DNA of 35,659 nucleotides from Bacteroidales bacterium (GTDB lineage Bacteria; Bacteroidota; Bacteroidia; Bacteroidales; F082): NCBI GenBank assembly GCA_017460915.1, contig JAFUAA010000017.1, positions 1 to 35,659 of the forward strand, read 5' to 3'. Shown piece by piece: positions 23,881 to 31,679 of this stretch (position 1 is its first letter; each line of letters starts with the position of its first letter). The notes under the pieces were generated by a model. It saw only the letters and a program-made list of their open reading frames with translations, ran no database searches and was not told where the DNA came from. The position numbers and the translations under genes were made by a program.

Positions 23881-25666
23881 TCTCTACTTCATTGCCTGCC
23901 GTCGCAAAAGTGGCAATCCTGTCGCTAACCCCCAAGGCAATGCGGTTTTTCCCCGATTTCGCGTTTTCTCCAACGAGGGCCGAAAGATGTCCTTCGTAAG
24001 TCTGGTGAGGCTCTATTATGTGGATTTCTTGATGGATAGCGTAGCTGAAACCGTTGGTGCTCAAGAAGAGCACTTTGAGACCTATGTCGAATTCCTTGTG
24101 GTGGAAATCGATGGGTCGGTCGTAGGGATTATGGATGGAAAAGTCCATTTCGATGGTGTCGCCAACGTGAAACACAGGCGTTTTTGTCTCTTGGGCATTG
24201 GTGATTTTGAACTCAGTAACCAATCGGTTGGCCGTTTGGAAGAGCTCGCTCAGATTGCCGCTGACCTCCACTTTCCCGACTTTGAAAGTCTCGGAGCTGT
24301 TGCCGTCGGAACCACAAACAAACACCTGTTGCCCAATCCAATCCTTGTCAAATTGCCAAAGGTCGTATTGTGTCATGCGGTCGTAATAGCACCGCAAGGT
24401 CGAACTGGGTTTGCCCGTAAAATAATGATACAGAGCAGGCTGCTGGAACGATCCACGAAAGGCCACGGGACGGTCGCCCGCCACGTTTTCGATGGCTTTG
24501 TAATATGTTTCTTTGTCATTGAAGCCCAACCGCGAGGCCAAAGGCGTCATCAAAGCGATGCGCGCCACCAAGATGAGAAGGAGAGAAGGCATCACAAAAC
24601 GATGGATGTATTTTGTTAACTTTTTATCATCCAATGCTTTGCGATAAACAAGAACCACGGCGGGAATCATACCGACGATGGTCCAATGCGGCTCCACATG
24701 CCCACGGAACGCCATCAGCCAGAAGAAGAAAAAGAACCCGATGAGAATGAAGCGTAGGCCGCGTTCAAAGATTTGGTTTTCCGCAAGGGTTGCACCGCTT
24801 GCTTCTGTTCGGGCCGCCCTTTCAGGGCTGGGTTTCACCAACACATACACCACCGCACCAAACGTGAATGGATTGAAAATCAACAACTGATTGGGCAGAT
24901 ACTCGAGGAAATAACTCCAACGGAACGGTTCGCTGCGCTCCGAAAGGTGGTAGCGGAAGCTTGGGAAATCATTGTTGATTTGCCACAAAATGTGTGGTGT
25001 CAACAAGACCAACGCCAGCAGACAGGCTCCATAAAACTTACCATCTTTCAGCAAACGCGAATTGGAAAGCACAATGATCCCTAACAGCAAGAAAGCGTGG
25101 TATTTGCTATAAACCATCAAGGCCGTCATCAAGCCCATCAGTAGGGCGTTTTTCCAAGAATGGTCTTTGAGGTAGTTTTGGTAAACCAACAAAAACAAGG
25201 CCGAGAACAAAATCAATCCAGCGTCGGGTGTGGTGACGAAACCGTAGATGTTGAACATCACGATGGAACAGGATATTGTGAAGAAAATCAAAACATTTCT
25301 ATAGGTTGGTCCTTCGACAGGCTCCGGGACCTTGATATCGGACTGCCGCTTTGCTTCATTGCGAGGAACGAAGCAATTCAGATTTGCGATTTTCCATATC
25401 ACGAATAGCGACAAACACGAGGCGATGATGGTGCAAAACCTCACACCCAAGGTGCCTGAGAAAAGGAGGCTGCTCAAAAACGTCATCAGCCCCACCAGCG
25501 GCGGGTGGTCGAAATAACCCCAGGCGAGGTGCTCGCCGTAGAGGGCATAATAGGCTTCGTCCTCCTGTATCTCGGTGAAAATGCCTTGCAAAAGGTTGAT
25601 AATGAACCAAACGAAAAGGCCACAACAAAGGCAAAATCTCCAATTGAATATCTTGTCCTTTGTCAT
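23861..25666 (-). CDS. GT39-family membrane glycosyltransferase (ArnT/PMT-like)
   Basis: 601 residues from ATG 25666. N-terminal spans and the motifs EDEAYYALYGEHLAWGYFDH and PPLVGLMTFLSSL carry the acidic residue and periplasmic-loop signature of dolichyl/undecaprenyl-phosphate-sugar glycosyltransferases. There are about ten membrane spans to about residue 390, then a soluble C-terminal domain (TEFKITNAQETKTPVFHVGD) with a beta-sandwich look. The enzyme probably moves a sugar from a lipid carrier to an envelope acceptor; the acceptor is unknown. Two different dispersed repeats (25308-25331 and 25351-25382) are translated in one membrane-side loop (about residues 97-120), giving CFVPRNEAKRQ and VPEPVEGP. 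Start choice: the TTG at 25684 is less likely. The 3' end overlaps the IPExxxVDY gene by 20 bases. Confidence 0.85.
   Translation of the reverse strand: MTKDKIFNWRFCLCCGLFVWFIINLLQGIFTEIQEDEAYYALYGEHLAWGYFDHPPLVGLMTFLSSLLFSGTLGVRFCTIIASCLSLFVIWKIANLNCFVPRNEAKRQSDIKVPEPVEGPTYRNVLIFFTISCSIVMFNIYGFVTTPDAGLILFSALFLLVYQNYLKDHSWKNALLMGLMTALMVYSKYHAFLLLGIIVLSNSRLLKDGKFYGACLLALVLLTPHILWQINNDFPSFRYHLSERSEPFRWSYFLEYLPNQLLIFNPFTFGAVVYVLVKPSPERAARTEASGATLAENQIFERGLRFILIGFFFFFWLMAFRGHVEPHWTIVGMIPAVVLVYRKALDDKKLTKYIHRFVMPSLLLILVARIALMTPLASRLGFNDKETYYKAIENVAGDRPVAFRGSFQQPALYHYFTGKPSSTLRCYYDRMTQYDLWQFDKDWIGQQVFVCGSDGNSSETFKVGKVEVSGNLSELFQTANRLVTEFKITNAQETKTPVFHVGDTIEMDFSIHNPYDRPIDFHHKEFDIGLKVLFLSTNGFSYAIHQEIHIIEPHQTYEGHLSALVGENAKSGKNRIALGVSDRIATFATAGNEVEIMIEQP
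25308..25331. repeat. CCTTCGACAGG repeat inside the GT39 gene
   Basis: GGTCC (25308-25312) and GGACC (25327-25331) close a palindrome around TTCGACAGGCTCCG. In the gene it encodes VPEPVEGP. The core is shared with 1841-1888. Confidence 0.75.
25351..25382. repeat. CATTGCGAGGAACGAAGC repeat inside the GT39 gene
   Basis: TTGCTTC (25351-25357) and GAAGCAA (25370-25376) flank ATTGCGAGGAAC. It encodes NCFVPRNEAK in the GT39 frame and has the same core as the polA insert at 19906-19942. Confidence 0.75.
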
Positions 25667-25686
25667 GGCCGTTTTCGTATGCAAAT

Positions 25687-25714
25687 GTAGAGACGTAGCG
25701 CGCTACGTCTCTAC
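25687..25714. repeat. Perfect 28-bp GTAGAGACG palindrome between glnA and GT39
   Basis: GTAGAGACGTAGCG followed by CGCTACGTCTCTAC reads the same on both strands. It sits 12 bases downstream of the glnA stop (minus strand) and 20 bases before the GT39 start. Confidence 0.85.
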
Positions 25715-25726
25715 CAGATGAGTTTG

Positions 25727-27238
25727 TTATCCCACATGAATGTTATCCTTCACCAGTTTTAGGATTTTCTCCGTGTCGTTGCCTAATTCCTTGCGGAGGT
25801 TGGCATCGTTGAAGTTGGTGAGGTATTTGATCATATAATCGACGATGGCGTTGGAGAACACGCCCTTGGCGGTGTAGATTTCGCGGTCCTTGGCCAATTC
25901 CTTGGCGGCGGCCACGCAACTGTCGGGCAGTTGCTCAAGGCTTTCCTGCAATTTCTTGTTCTTCTCGTCGTGGATGTTGACGCCAAGGCCGACGTAGGTC
26001 TTTTCGGCGACCTCAAGCGCGTTGGGCATCTCGAATCCGTGACGGGCAGCGGCGCAGAGGGCGGCCATCAGCAGGTACATGTCGGCGCAACCGTCGGAGG
26101 CACGCCACTCGAAGGTCTGCTTCTCGCTGAAATCCTTGTTCGACTTCTTCTCCAATGGGTTGGCGTTGGCAGCCATGTCCTTGCCATTATTAATCCAGCC
26201 GAGCGGCACGCGCACCAGGGCGCTGCGATTCGAGTAGGACCAGCACAGCGAAGTCGGGGCTTCCTGATGCGGCACCAGGCGCAGGAACGACAGCGGGTTG
26301 GGGTTGCCGAAGGCCGGCAGCGAAGTGCCAGCATCCATGTAGCCAGCGATGGCTTTCTTGCCGTAGTCGCTGAGTTCGCCTTTGGTCACCATCACGCTCT
26401 TGCCGTCCTTCGTGAACTTGCAGTGGACGTGCATACCCGAACCGGCCTTGCCCACAGTGATCTTCGGGGCGAAGGTCAGCGTGACGCCGTATTCGTAAGC
26501 CAGTTGACGCATGATCCACTTGGCCACAACGAGTTGGTCGGCGGCATCCTCGATGTTGGTGGGCAGGAACTCGATTTCGTTTTGCTCGTAGATTTTGCCG
26601 TCGTGGGTGAAGTTGCCCACTTCGGAGTGACCGTACTTAATCAAGCCACCAGCCTGAGCGACGAGGCGCATGGCCTCCACGCGGTACTCGGTGAACTTGT
26701 TAAACGGGGCGCTCTCGTGGTAGCCGCGTTGGTCGGGCACTTCGTAGATTTCCTCGTCGTCGGCGATGATGTAGTATTCCAGTTCACCCATCGTTTCCAT
26801 TTGCAGGCCCGTGGTCTTCTTGAAGACCTCGTGCGCCTTGTGGAGGATGTGCTCGGGTGAGCTTTCAAACGGCTCGCCGTCGCGGTTATAGAACGAGCAG
26901 AGGATGTCCAAAGTGGGTACATCCGTGAAGGGGTTGCGGAAGGCCGTGCGGTACTTCGGCACCACATAGAGGTCGCTCTTTCCGGCTTCGATGAAGGGGA
27001 AGAGGCTGGAGCCATCGACGCGCTCACCGGCGGTGAGGATGTTCTCGAGGTGTTCCGCACTGTGGATCACGAAGTTGAGGGTCTTCAGTTTGCCGTCCCA
27101 GCCACAATAGTGGAAGTTGACGAATTCTATTTGGTTTTCCTCGCAGTAACGGATGATGTCGGCGCGAGTGAATTCCGATGCAGGCTTCTGGAGGTACTGC
27201 ACCAGACGATTGGGGTTCATTGCAATTCTTGAATCCAT
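25727..27238 (-). CDS. glnA: Glutamine synthetase
   Basis: 503 residues from ATG 27238 (an alternative is the ATG at 27220). The beta-grasp N-terminal part is YCEENQIEFVNFHYCGWDGK ... FNRDGEPFESSPEHILHK. Catalytic-domain motifs are KAGSGMHVHCKFTKDG (ATP/ammonia region), NRSALVRVPLGWINNG and FEWRASDGCADMYLLMAALC. It makes glutamine from glutamate, ammonia and ATP and is the main ammonia-assimilating step. It is about 500 residues, nearer to GSI than to the 700-residue GSIII of some Bacteroidota. The adenylylation loop is not clearly present, so GlnE-type regulation is uncertain. The start is behind a divergent promoter shared with the 76-aa gene. Confidence 0.95.
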   Translation of the reverse strand: MDSRIAMNPNRLVQYLQKPASEFTRADIIRYCEENQIEFVNFHYCGWDGKLKTLNFVIHSAEHLENILTAGERVDGSSLFPFIEAGKSDLYVVPKYRTAFRNPFTDVPTLDILCSFYNRDGEPFESSPEHILHKAHEVFKKTTGLQMETMGELEYYIIADDEEIYEVPDQRGYHESAPFNKFTEYRVEAMRLVAQAGGLIKYGHSEVGNFTHDGKIYEQNEIEFLPTNIEDAADQLVVAKWIMRQLAYEYGVTLTFAPKITVGKAGSGMHVHCKFTKDGKSVMVTKGELSDYGKKAIAGYMDAGTSLPAFGNPNPLSFLRLVPHQEAPTSLCWSYSNRSALVRVPLGWINNGKDMAANANPLEKKSNKDFSEKQTFEWRASDGCADMYLLMAALCAAARHGFEMPNALEVAEKTYVGLGVNIHDEKNKKLQESLEQLPDSCVAAAKELAKDREIYTAKGVFSNAIVDYMIKYLTNFNDANLRKELGNDTEKILKLVKDNIHVG

Positions 27239-27262
27239 TTCAATTTGTATTTGAAGATTTTG

Positions 27263-27270
27263 TATTTTTG
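27263..27270 (+). promoter_or_regulatory. -7 element of the small 76-aa gene
   Basis: TATTTTTG followed by CG, 46 bases before the ATG at 27317. The -33 element is weak (a TTTG 15 bases upstream). Confidence 0.45.
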
Positions 27271-27272
27271 CG

Positions 27273-27280
27273 CAAAGATA
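27273..27280 (-). promoter_or_regulatory. glnA promoter -7 element
   Basis: TATCTTTG on the minus strand, with a TTG about 18 bases upstream on that strand, about 34 bases before the ATG at 27238. It is divergent from the element at 27263-27270; the two -7 boxes almost touch. Confidence 0.55.
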
Positions 27281-27316
27281 GGAATTATTATTCAATAGCA
27301 AGCAAAACAAAGTAAA

Positions 27317-27547
27317 ATGGCACTAAAAGACTGGATGATTGCCTTCAACAATGCGAAAACGATGGAAGCCAATGGCGAAGAAGGCCCTGAACTGATTGAG
27401 GAATACGAGCGCGTGCTCGCGAAATTGGGCGAAGACCCGCTGACCGAGGCCGAACAACACGTTCGCGAAGAGGTGCAACGTAACTTACGTGAGTTGTACG
27501 CTCTTAATGGCGATGAAGAAAAGGCACAAGCCTATTCCGAATTTTGA
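27317..27547 (+). CDS. Small acidic helical protein, 76 aa
   Basis: Starts MALKDWMIAFNNAKTMEANG and continues as helices rich in Glu and Leu (ELIEEYERVLAKLG, EEVQRNLRELYALNGDEEKA). No signal, no metal motif. The family was not recognised. It has its own -7 element, divergent from glnA, so a link to glutamine or nitrogen status is possible but unsupported. Its 3' side touches the palindromes that bound the ATPase cassette. Confidence 0.7.
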   Translation: MALKDWMIAFNNAKTMEANGEEGPELIEEYERVLAKLGEDPLTEAEQHVREEVQRNLRELYALNGDEEKAQAYSEF

Positions 27548-27554
27548 GTGAATT

Positions 27555-27605
27555 TTCGGAATACTATTCCGAATTTTATTGAAATTTTCGGAATTCAATT
27601 CCGAA
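27555..27605. repeat. Two TTCGGAAT...ATTCCGAA palindromes 3' of the ATPase
   Basis: TTCGGAATACTATTCCGAA (27555-27573) and TTCGGAATTCAATTCCGAA (27587-27605), arranged in tandem with a 13-base gap. The first is 36 bases from the ATPase stop side and the second 13 bases. They are the same element as the one upstream of the ATPase (28796-28814). Confidence 0.8.
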
Positions 27606-27618
27606 TTTTCGCTGTTTT

Positions 27619-28764
27619 TCAATAGATTTTTCCGGCCCAAAGTTGTTCAAGGAACTGCTTGGCGGGCCAAACTTCCACTTCTTTAAACAATCGCGGGTTG
27701 GGGTCGAGCGAGACGATGATCATTCGCACTTCGGGATGTTCTTCCTTGAAGGCTTTCAGGCCGTGCAGGTGTCGCGATTGCACTTCTTCCGTCGACTTGA
27801 TTTCAATACCCACTTCTGCATCGCCCAAAACCGCATCCACTTCATTGTCGTTGTAGGTATGCCAATACGACAACTTGTCCAACTTGCCGTGATAGCCTAA
27901 GTAAGCGATAATCTCTTGTATAATAAGGTGCTCGAAAGCGTGCCCAAAATCCGTTGAACCGGGTTCCAACGCACGACGACCCAGCAAATAATTGGGAATG
28001 GAGACATCGAAATAATAGAATCGGGGCGCTTGCCGCACCTTGCGCTTCACCACTTTGGCGTAGGCGGGCACCATATAGCCAATCAAGGTTTCCTCCAAAA
28101 TGGAAAAATAGGCTGCGACCGTCTTGGAATCGATGCCGCAATCCTGAGCGATGTTGCTGTAATTCACCATTTCGCCATCGGTCATGGCAGCGGCTTCCAA
28201 AAAGCGCGTGAAGGTGGATAGGTTGCGCACCAATGCCTCCGCCTTGATTTCCTCGCGGAGATAGACCGCGACGTAGGCCTGCAACATAGCCCAGTATTTG
28301 TCCGTCTTGGCCAAATAATGCCTCGGAATCATGCCTTGGTTGACGGCCTTAATCAGGTCGAAATCAGGGATTTCCATGCTGACCAACGGATAAAGGTTGG
28401 TCTGCATGGCCCGACCGCCAAGCATATTGGCACCGCCACGCTTCATTTTGCGGGCACTCGAACCGCTGAGGATGAAACGGAGACCTTTGCGCACGATAAG
28501 CCATTGCACTTCATTCAACAAGATGGGGAGCGACTGAACCTCGTCGATGATGACCAAAGTGCCGCTTTCGCACATCTCCAAATCCTGACGTAGCAACGAG
28601 GGATTGCGTTGCAGTCGCTCAAAGGTGTTGCTCTCAAGCAGGTCGTATAACCTTGCATCGGGAAACAATTGCAGCAACAGGGTTGTTTTTCCGGTTTGCC
28701 TTGCGCCAAACAAGAAAGTGTTGTCTTCGCCAAGGGCTTCCGCAGTCAAAAAACGCTCAATCAT
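27619..28764 (-). CDS. ATP-binding protein with DUF4143 (AAA + C-terminal nuclease-like domain)
   Basis: 381 residues from ATG 28764 (a longer start at 28836 would run through the promoter and palindrome). AAA part: Walker A FLFGARQTGKTTLLLQL, Walker B TLVIIDEVQSLPILLNEVQW, sensor FILSGSSARKMKR. A winged-helix-like middle (VNYSNIAQDCGIDSKTVAAY) follows, and then the DUF4143 part with VDAVLGDAEVGIEIKSTEEV, where Asp and E-x-K suggest a PD-(D/E)XK-like fold. Bacteria carry many copies; the role is unproven (proposed in DNA handling or defence). Palindromes on both sides make it look like a unit with its own control. Possibly monocistronic. Confidence 0.85.
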   Translation of the reverse strand: MIERFLTAEALGEDNTFLFGARQTGKTTLLLQLFPDARLYDLLESNTFERLQRNPSLLRQDLEMCESGTLVIIDEVQSLPILLNEVQWLIVRKGLRFILSGSSARKMKRGGANMLGGRAMQTNLYPLVSMEIPDFDLIKAVNQGMIPRHYLAKTDKYWAMLQAYVAVYLREEIKAEALVRNLSTFTRFLEAAAMTDGEMVNYSNIAQDCGIDSKTVAAYFSILEETLIGYMVPAYAKVVKRKVRQAPRFYYFDVSIPNYLLGRRALEPGSTDFGHAFEHLIIQEIIAYLGYHGKLDKLSYWHTYNDNEVDAVLGDAEVGIEIKSTEEVQSRHLHGLKAFKEEHPEVRMIIVSLDPNPRLFKEVEVWPAKQFLEQLWAGKIY

Positions 28765-28781
28765 GGTGATGAATTTTGCTG

Positions 28782-28789
28782 CAAAAATA
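28782..28789 (-). promoter_or_regulatory. ATPase promoter -7 element
   Basis: TATTTTTG on the minus strand, 18 bases before the ATG at 28764. The palindrome at 28796-28814 covers the usual -33 region, which makes it a good operator candidate. Confidence 0.6.
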
Positions 28790-28795
28790 GTAAAA

Positions 28796-28814
28796 TTCGG
28801 AATACAACTCCGAA
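28796..28814. repeat. TTCGGAAT...CTCCGAA palindrome 5' of the ATPase
   Basis: TTCGGAATACAACTCCGAA, one mismatch in the arms. It shares the first 11 bases with the downstream copy at 27555-27573 and lies just upstream of the -7 box of the ATPase promoter; its other side adjoins the stop of the ClpP-like pseudogene. Confidence 0.75.
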
Positions 28815-28816
28815 TT

Positions 28817-29269
28817 TTATATGATTTCCGTAACAATGCCTAACTTCAATGCTTCCTCAGTTGTGAGAAACCAGTCCTTGCGATTCTAGGCCACATCGTT
28901 GAGCTGGGCATCCGTGATGCTGGTCTTTTCCTTGATGATTCGGAAAAGCATATCATTGATGCGAGAGGCTTAGGCCACCGTGTCTTCCATTTCTATTGGC
29001 GTTCTTGAAGCCTCAATCACATCGTGGAGAGTCATACCGTCGTAACAAGTTCCTCCGCCAGTGGAAAGGTAAAACCTGATTGGCGTAAGAAGTACAGCAG
29101 CTGGCTCCTGATGGTTTTCAATAGCCCATTGTCGGCATTTCTCTGAATAGTCAAGGTCGTTTGCGTTGATTTTAGCAATATCCTTGATGACAGCCTCAAC
29201 CGTTGTGTTTTTTATTTCGCCAAAGAAAGTGATAATCTTTTCTTTGGGTTCTAGTTGTTTGATTTCCAT
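28817..29269 (-). pseudogene. ClpP-like (S14) protease remnant with in-frame stops and a deletion
   Basis: In one frame the sequence gives MEIKQLEPKEKIITFFGEIK ... RFYLSTGGGTCYDGMTLHDV, a TAA at 28970-28972, then ASRINDMLFRIIKEKTSITD, a TAG at 28886-28888, and NRKDWFLTTEEALKLGIVTE with the final stop at 28817-28819. The order (beta-strand GGG loop, then NRKDWF..EALKLGIV) is the S14 fold. Between MEDTVA and ASRINDML the segment that carries the catalytic Ser (GxSMA) and His is missing. Two stops plus this loss make a dead gene. It is the last gene of the operon with the HAD and phosphoesterase genes (15 bases from the HAD stop). Confidence 0.75.
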
Positions 29270-29284
29270 TAGCAAATGATTATT

Positions 29285-29795
29285 TCAAGCCCAAATACTA
29301 ATCGCTTCTTGTGCCTTTTTTATAGTAAGGCCATCATACTCATCTGTCTGCACCAGGTGTTCCTGTTGGCCATAAAAGAAGACGTTTTCGTCATCAATGA
29401 TGACGTACTCAAATGGCTCTTTAGCATTCCTTTGTAACCATGCCTGAATTTCAAGAGCCTTAGCATTGCGCTCCGGAAGGGTGAACAAATTACCATTCCT
29501 GGCATCATTGTAGGTCGTGCTCAGCAGGACAGGGGTCATGGAGTAAATCCTATTCGGGGAGGTTACGGTTGTCCCACAATGCTCGCATCATCATAATTCC
29601 TTCGTTGCGCCAAGTTGAAGATAGCACAATCTTACAGCCTGTCTGCTCAACAATGCTTTTAAGATTGCTGATGGCATCTGGGTCGAACATGGCACCAAAC
29701 TCATCGAAAGGGTCGATGCCTTCTTTTCTCAGTCGTTTGGCATATCGATCCGTGTTCAACACGCCATCAAAGTCGAGGAATAGATATTTCTCCAT
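29285..29795 (-). pseudogene. HAD-superfamily protein (Swiss-army-knife RNA-repair type), frameshifted
   Basis: The first 81 residues (29550-29795) give MEKYLFLDFDGVLNTD and VEQTGCKIVLSSTWRNEGIM, the HAD nucleophile DxDG and the following Ser. The frame then stops (NLPE-stop at 29550). The continuation in another frame (29285-29539 and a little upstream, TYNDARNGNLFTLPERNAKA ... FEYVIIDDENVFFYGQQEHL ... YDGLTIKKAQEAI) has the DD acid pair that completes the active site. One extra base in the CCCC run near 29555 would explain the shift (removal gives NLPNRIYSMTPVLL). The family resembles HAD_SAK_2 proteins linked to RNA repair. As read, it is broken, though each half is open. Confidence 0.7.
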
Positions 29796-29798
29796 GAC

Positions 29799-30380
29799 TT
29801 AAATCTTTAGTAATGCATAACGACCGTATTTGCCTCCAGCGGCGTTTGAAAACCGCACTCTACGAAACACCTCATAGGTTTCTTCCGTATGGTGAAGATG
29901 CCCGAAAAGATGATATTTCGGTCTTACATCCATCACACGCTTGTAAAGAGCATGGTCGCCATAATTGATGCCGTCCTGCTCATCAAGGATGCCCAAAGGT
30001 GGCTGGTGGGTGAGCAGCACATCCGTATCGTCTGGGATGCGACTAAACAGTTCGGGAAAGATTCCGTCAAGGTCATCTTGCACGAACATCGGCACCCCAT
30101 AGAACTTGAGGCCATCAATGGTAGTGCCTTCATTGCAGAGATAATGCACATTATCTGGCAAACCTTCAATGTTGGCACCATAAAGGCAGTTGTCGTGATT
30201 CCCGGCAATGAAAATCTTGTGGGCATAAGAAAGGCCGCTAAACCATTCGATGAAGTCCTTGACTTCCTCTTCGGTGCCATCTTCAGTAATATCGCCAGTG
30301 TGAACGATAACGTCTGCTTTAGGCAAATTGATTAGTAGCTCATGTTTGCCATGAGTGTCAGAGATATGTAAAATTCGCAT
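29799..30380 (-). CDS. Calcineurin-like metallophosphoesterase
   Basis: 193 residues, intact. Metal ligands are in order: ILHISDTHGKHE, IVHTGDITEDG, IFIAGNHDNCL, LLTHQPPLG and HLFGHLHHTEETYE. The length is near that of small calcineurin-like phosphatases or phosphodiesterases. The substrate is unknown; from its setting between a HAD and an RNase J-like gene, a phosphate-ester step on nucleic acid is a reasonable inference. There are 3 bases between its stop and the HAD start, and 25 to the MBL stop, so the operon structure is tight. Confidence 0.9.
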   Translation of the reverse strand: MRILHISDTHGKHELLINLPKADVIVHTGDITEDGTEEEVKDFIEWFSGLSYAHKIFIAGNHDNCLYGANIEGLPDNVHYLCNEGTTIDGLKFYGVPMFVQDDLDGIFPELFSRIPDDTDVLLTHQPPLGILDEQDGINYGDHALYKRVMDVRPKYHLFGHLHHTEETYEVFRRVRFSNAAGGKYGRYALLKI

Positions 30381-30405
30381 AAGAATAAGTTGTTTTGTAA
30401 ATTGT

Positions 30406-31679
30406 CTAGTCCGTCATTGAATAGTGAATTTCATCGGTGACTTCCATCACACTGTAGTTAGGGGAAAGCGAACTAAAACTTTCTGAATGTTCAGTGTGGA
30501 TGGGGATAATAACTTTAGGCTGAATGTGCTCCACAATTTGCTGAAGCGATTCCACGTCTGCGTGTCCGCTGGTATGGATGTCCGGCAGCCTTTTCCTAAG
30601 CTCTGACTTGGCGGCCAGCCATGCTTTCAACCGCTTTATTTCAGGCTTGTCCTGCTCCCAGTATTGCGGCCAAATAGAAGTGGTAAGGCCGACTTTCGTG
30701 TTGGCGATATACATATTGAGGTCTCGCAGCAATTTTGGACGGAAAAGCAACACATATCTTGAGGGATTCACTGCAAAATCCTTTTGGTCCAGTTTGGTGG
30801 CACCTCTACGTATATCATAAACCAAATCCTTTTCCATCCTGCTAGTAAAATTAGGCGGGAAATAAACCTGAAAGTTTTGGAAAGTTTTGTTTGGAATGCT
30901 TGTGCGACAATGCTGTACAAGCTCCAAAACGTATGCCGTGTAGGGATCAACGCCAAATATGCGGCTGGTGCTTTGGCAAGCTCGATACAAGGCCACAATT
31001 CGGTCAATATTCTGTGACGAACACCAAACCAAATGAAGACAATCATTGTTCGCTTGGAATTGTTTGACAAACTCTTTCTCTATAGACTTTTCCGTCTTCT
31101 GCCTCCCGCTTCTGCCTAAATTCGTCCCTTCCAGAAAGAGATAATCCACGTTTTGTTTGGGGAAGTTTTTATACAGCACGCCTTTTTCCCGTGCAGTCGG
31201 ATGTCGCCGCTGTAGAGGATTCGCTTGTCGCCCACCTCAAAGAGGAACGCGCAAGCCCCGAATGCCGAATGGTCAACGTCGAACTTTGTAACGCGGAAAT
31301 CCTTGACCATCACAGTGCCATCAATGGGCCGAACGTCAAGATGCTTCGTGAGGTCTTCACCGAAGACACCCGAAATTTTCATCAGCTCGGCGGTTTCCTT
31401 CGTGGCGTAAACCTTGGTACCCTCAGGAGCCACATTGAATAGGCCGTAATGGTCGGCATGGTAGTGGCTGAGGAAGATGGCATCGCAATTATGCGTCCAT
31501 CCTTTCGCGTCTTCAATAATCTTCTCTTGCGTCTCTTCAGGCTGTTCCTCAAAGTACAAAGGCAGACCGCAATCGATTAGGATCTTGGCGTTGCTTGTCG
31601 CAAGCTCCACACAGTTCCCACCAATCTGGTGGGAACCTCTGTGGATGATAAACTGTATATTGTTTTGATTATTCTTCAT
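30406..31679 (-). pseudogene. RNase J-like MBL/beta-CASP nuclease, frameshifted
   Basis: Start at ATG 31679 (MKNNQNNIQFIIHRGSHQIG). Zinc ligands are in FLSHYHADHYGLF (HxHxDH), FDVDHSAFGACAFLF and LYSGDIRLHGKK. After HGKK the frame is lost (about 31180). It resumes at the GTG-frame with LYKNFPKQNVDYLFLEGTNL and runs to 30406, including the beta-CASP end TSGHADVESLQQIVEHIQPK and VIIPIHTEHSES. One missing A in the run GGGAAAAAGG (31183-31192) explains it. The combined length is about 424 residues. The family has endo/5'-exonuclease activity on RNA. A -1 programmed shift at G-AAA-AAG is a less likely alternative. The start overlaps the 185-aa gene stop as ATGA. Confidence 0.75.

Noticed and set aside
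25664-25684. TTG start of the GT39 gene at 25684
   Set aside because: The ATG at 25666 is better and leaves the palindrome at 25687-25714 clear of the coding start; the extra six residues have no support.
31183-31192. Programmed -1 frameshift in the RNase J-like gene (GGGAAAAAGG)
   Set aside because: The run is slippery in part, but lacks the full heptamer and a visible stimulatory stem; with broken neighbours, simple base loss is more likely.
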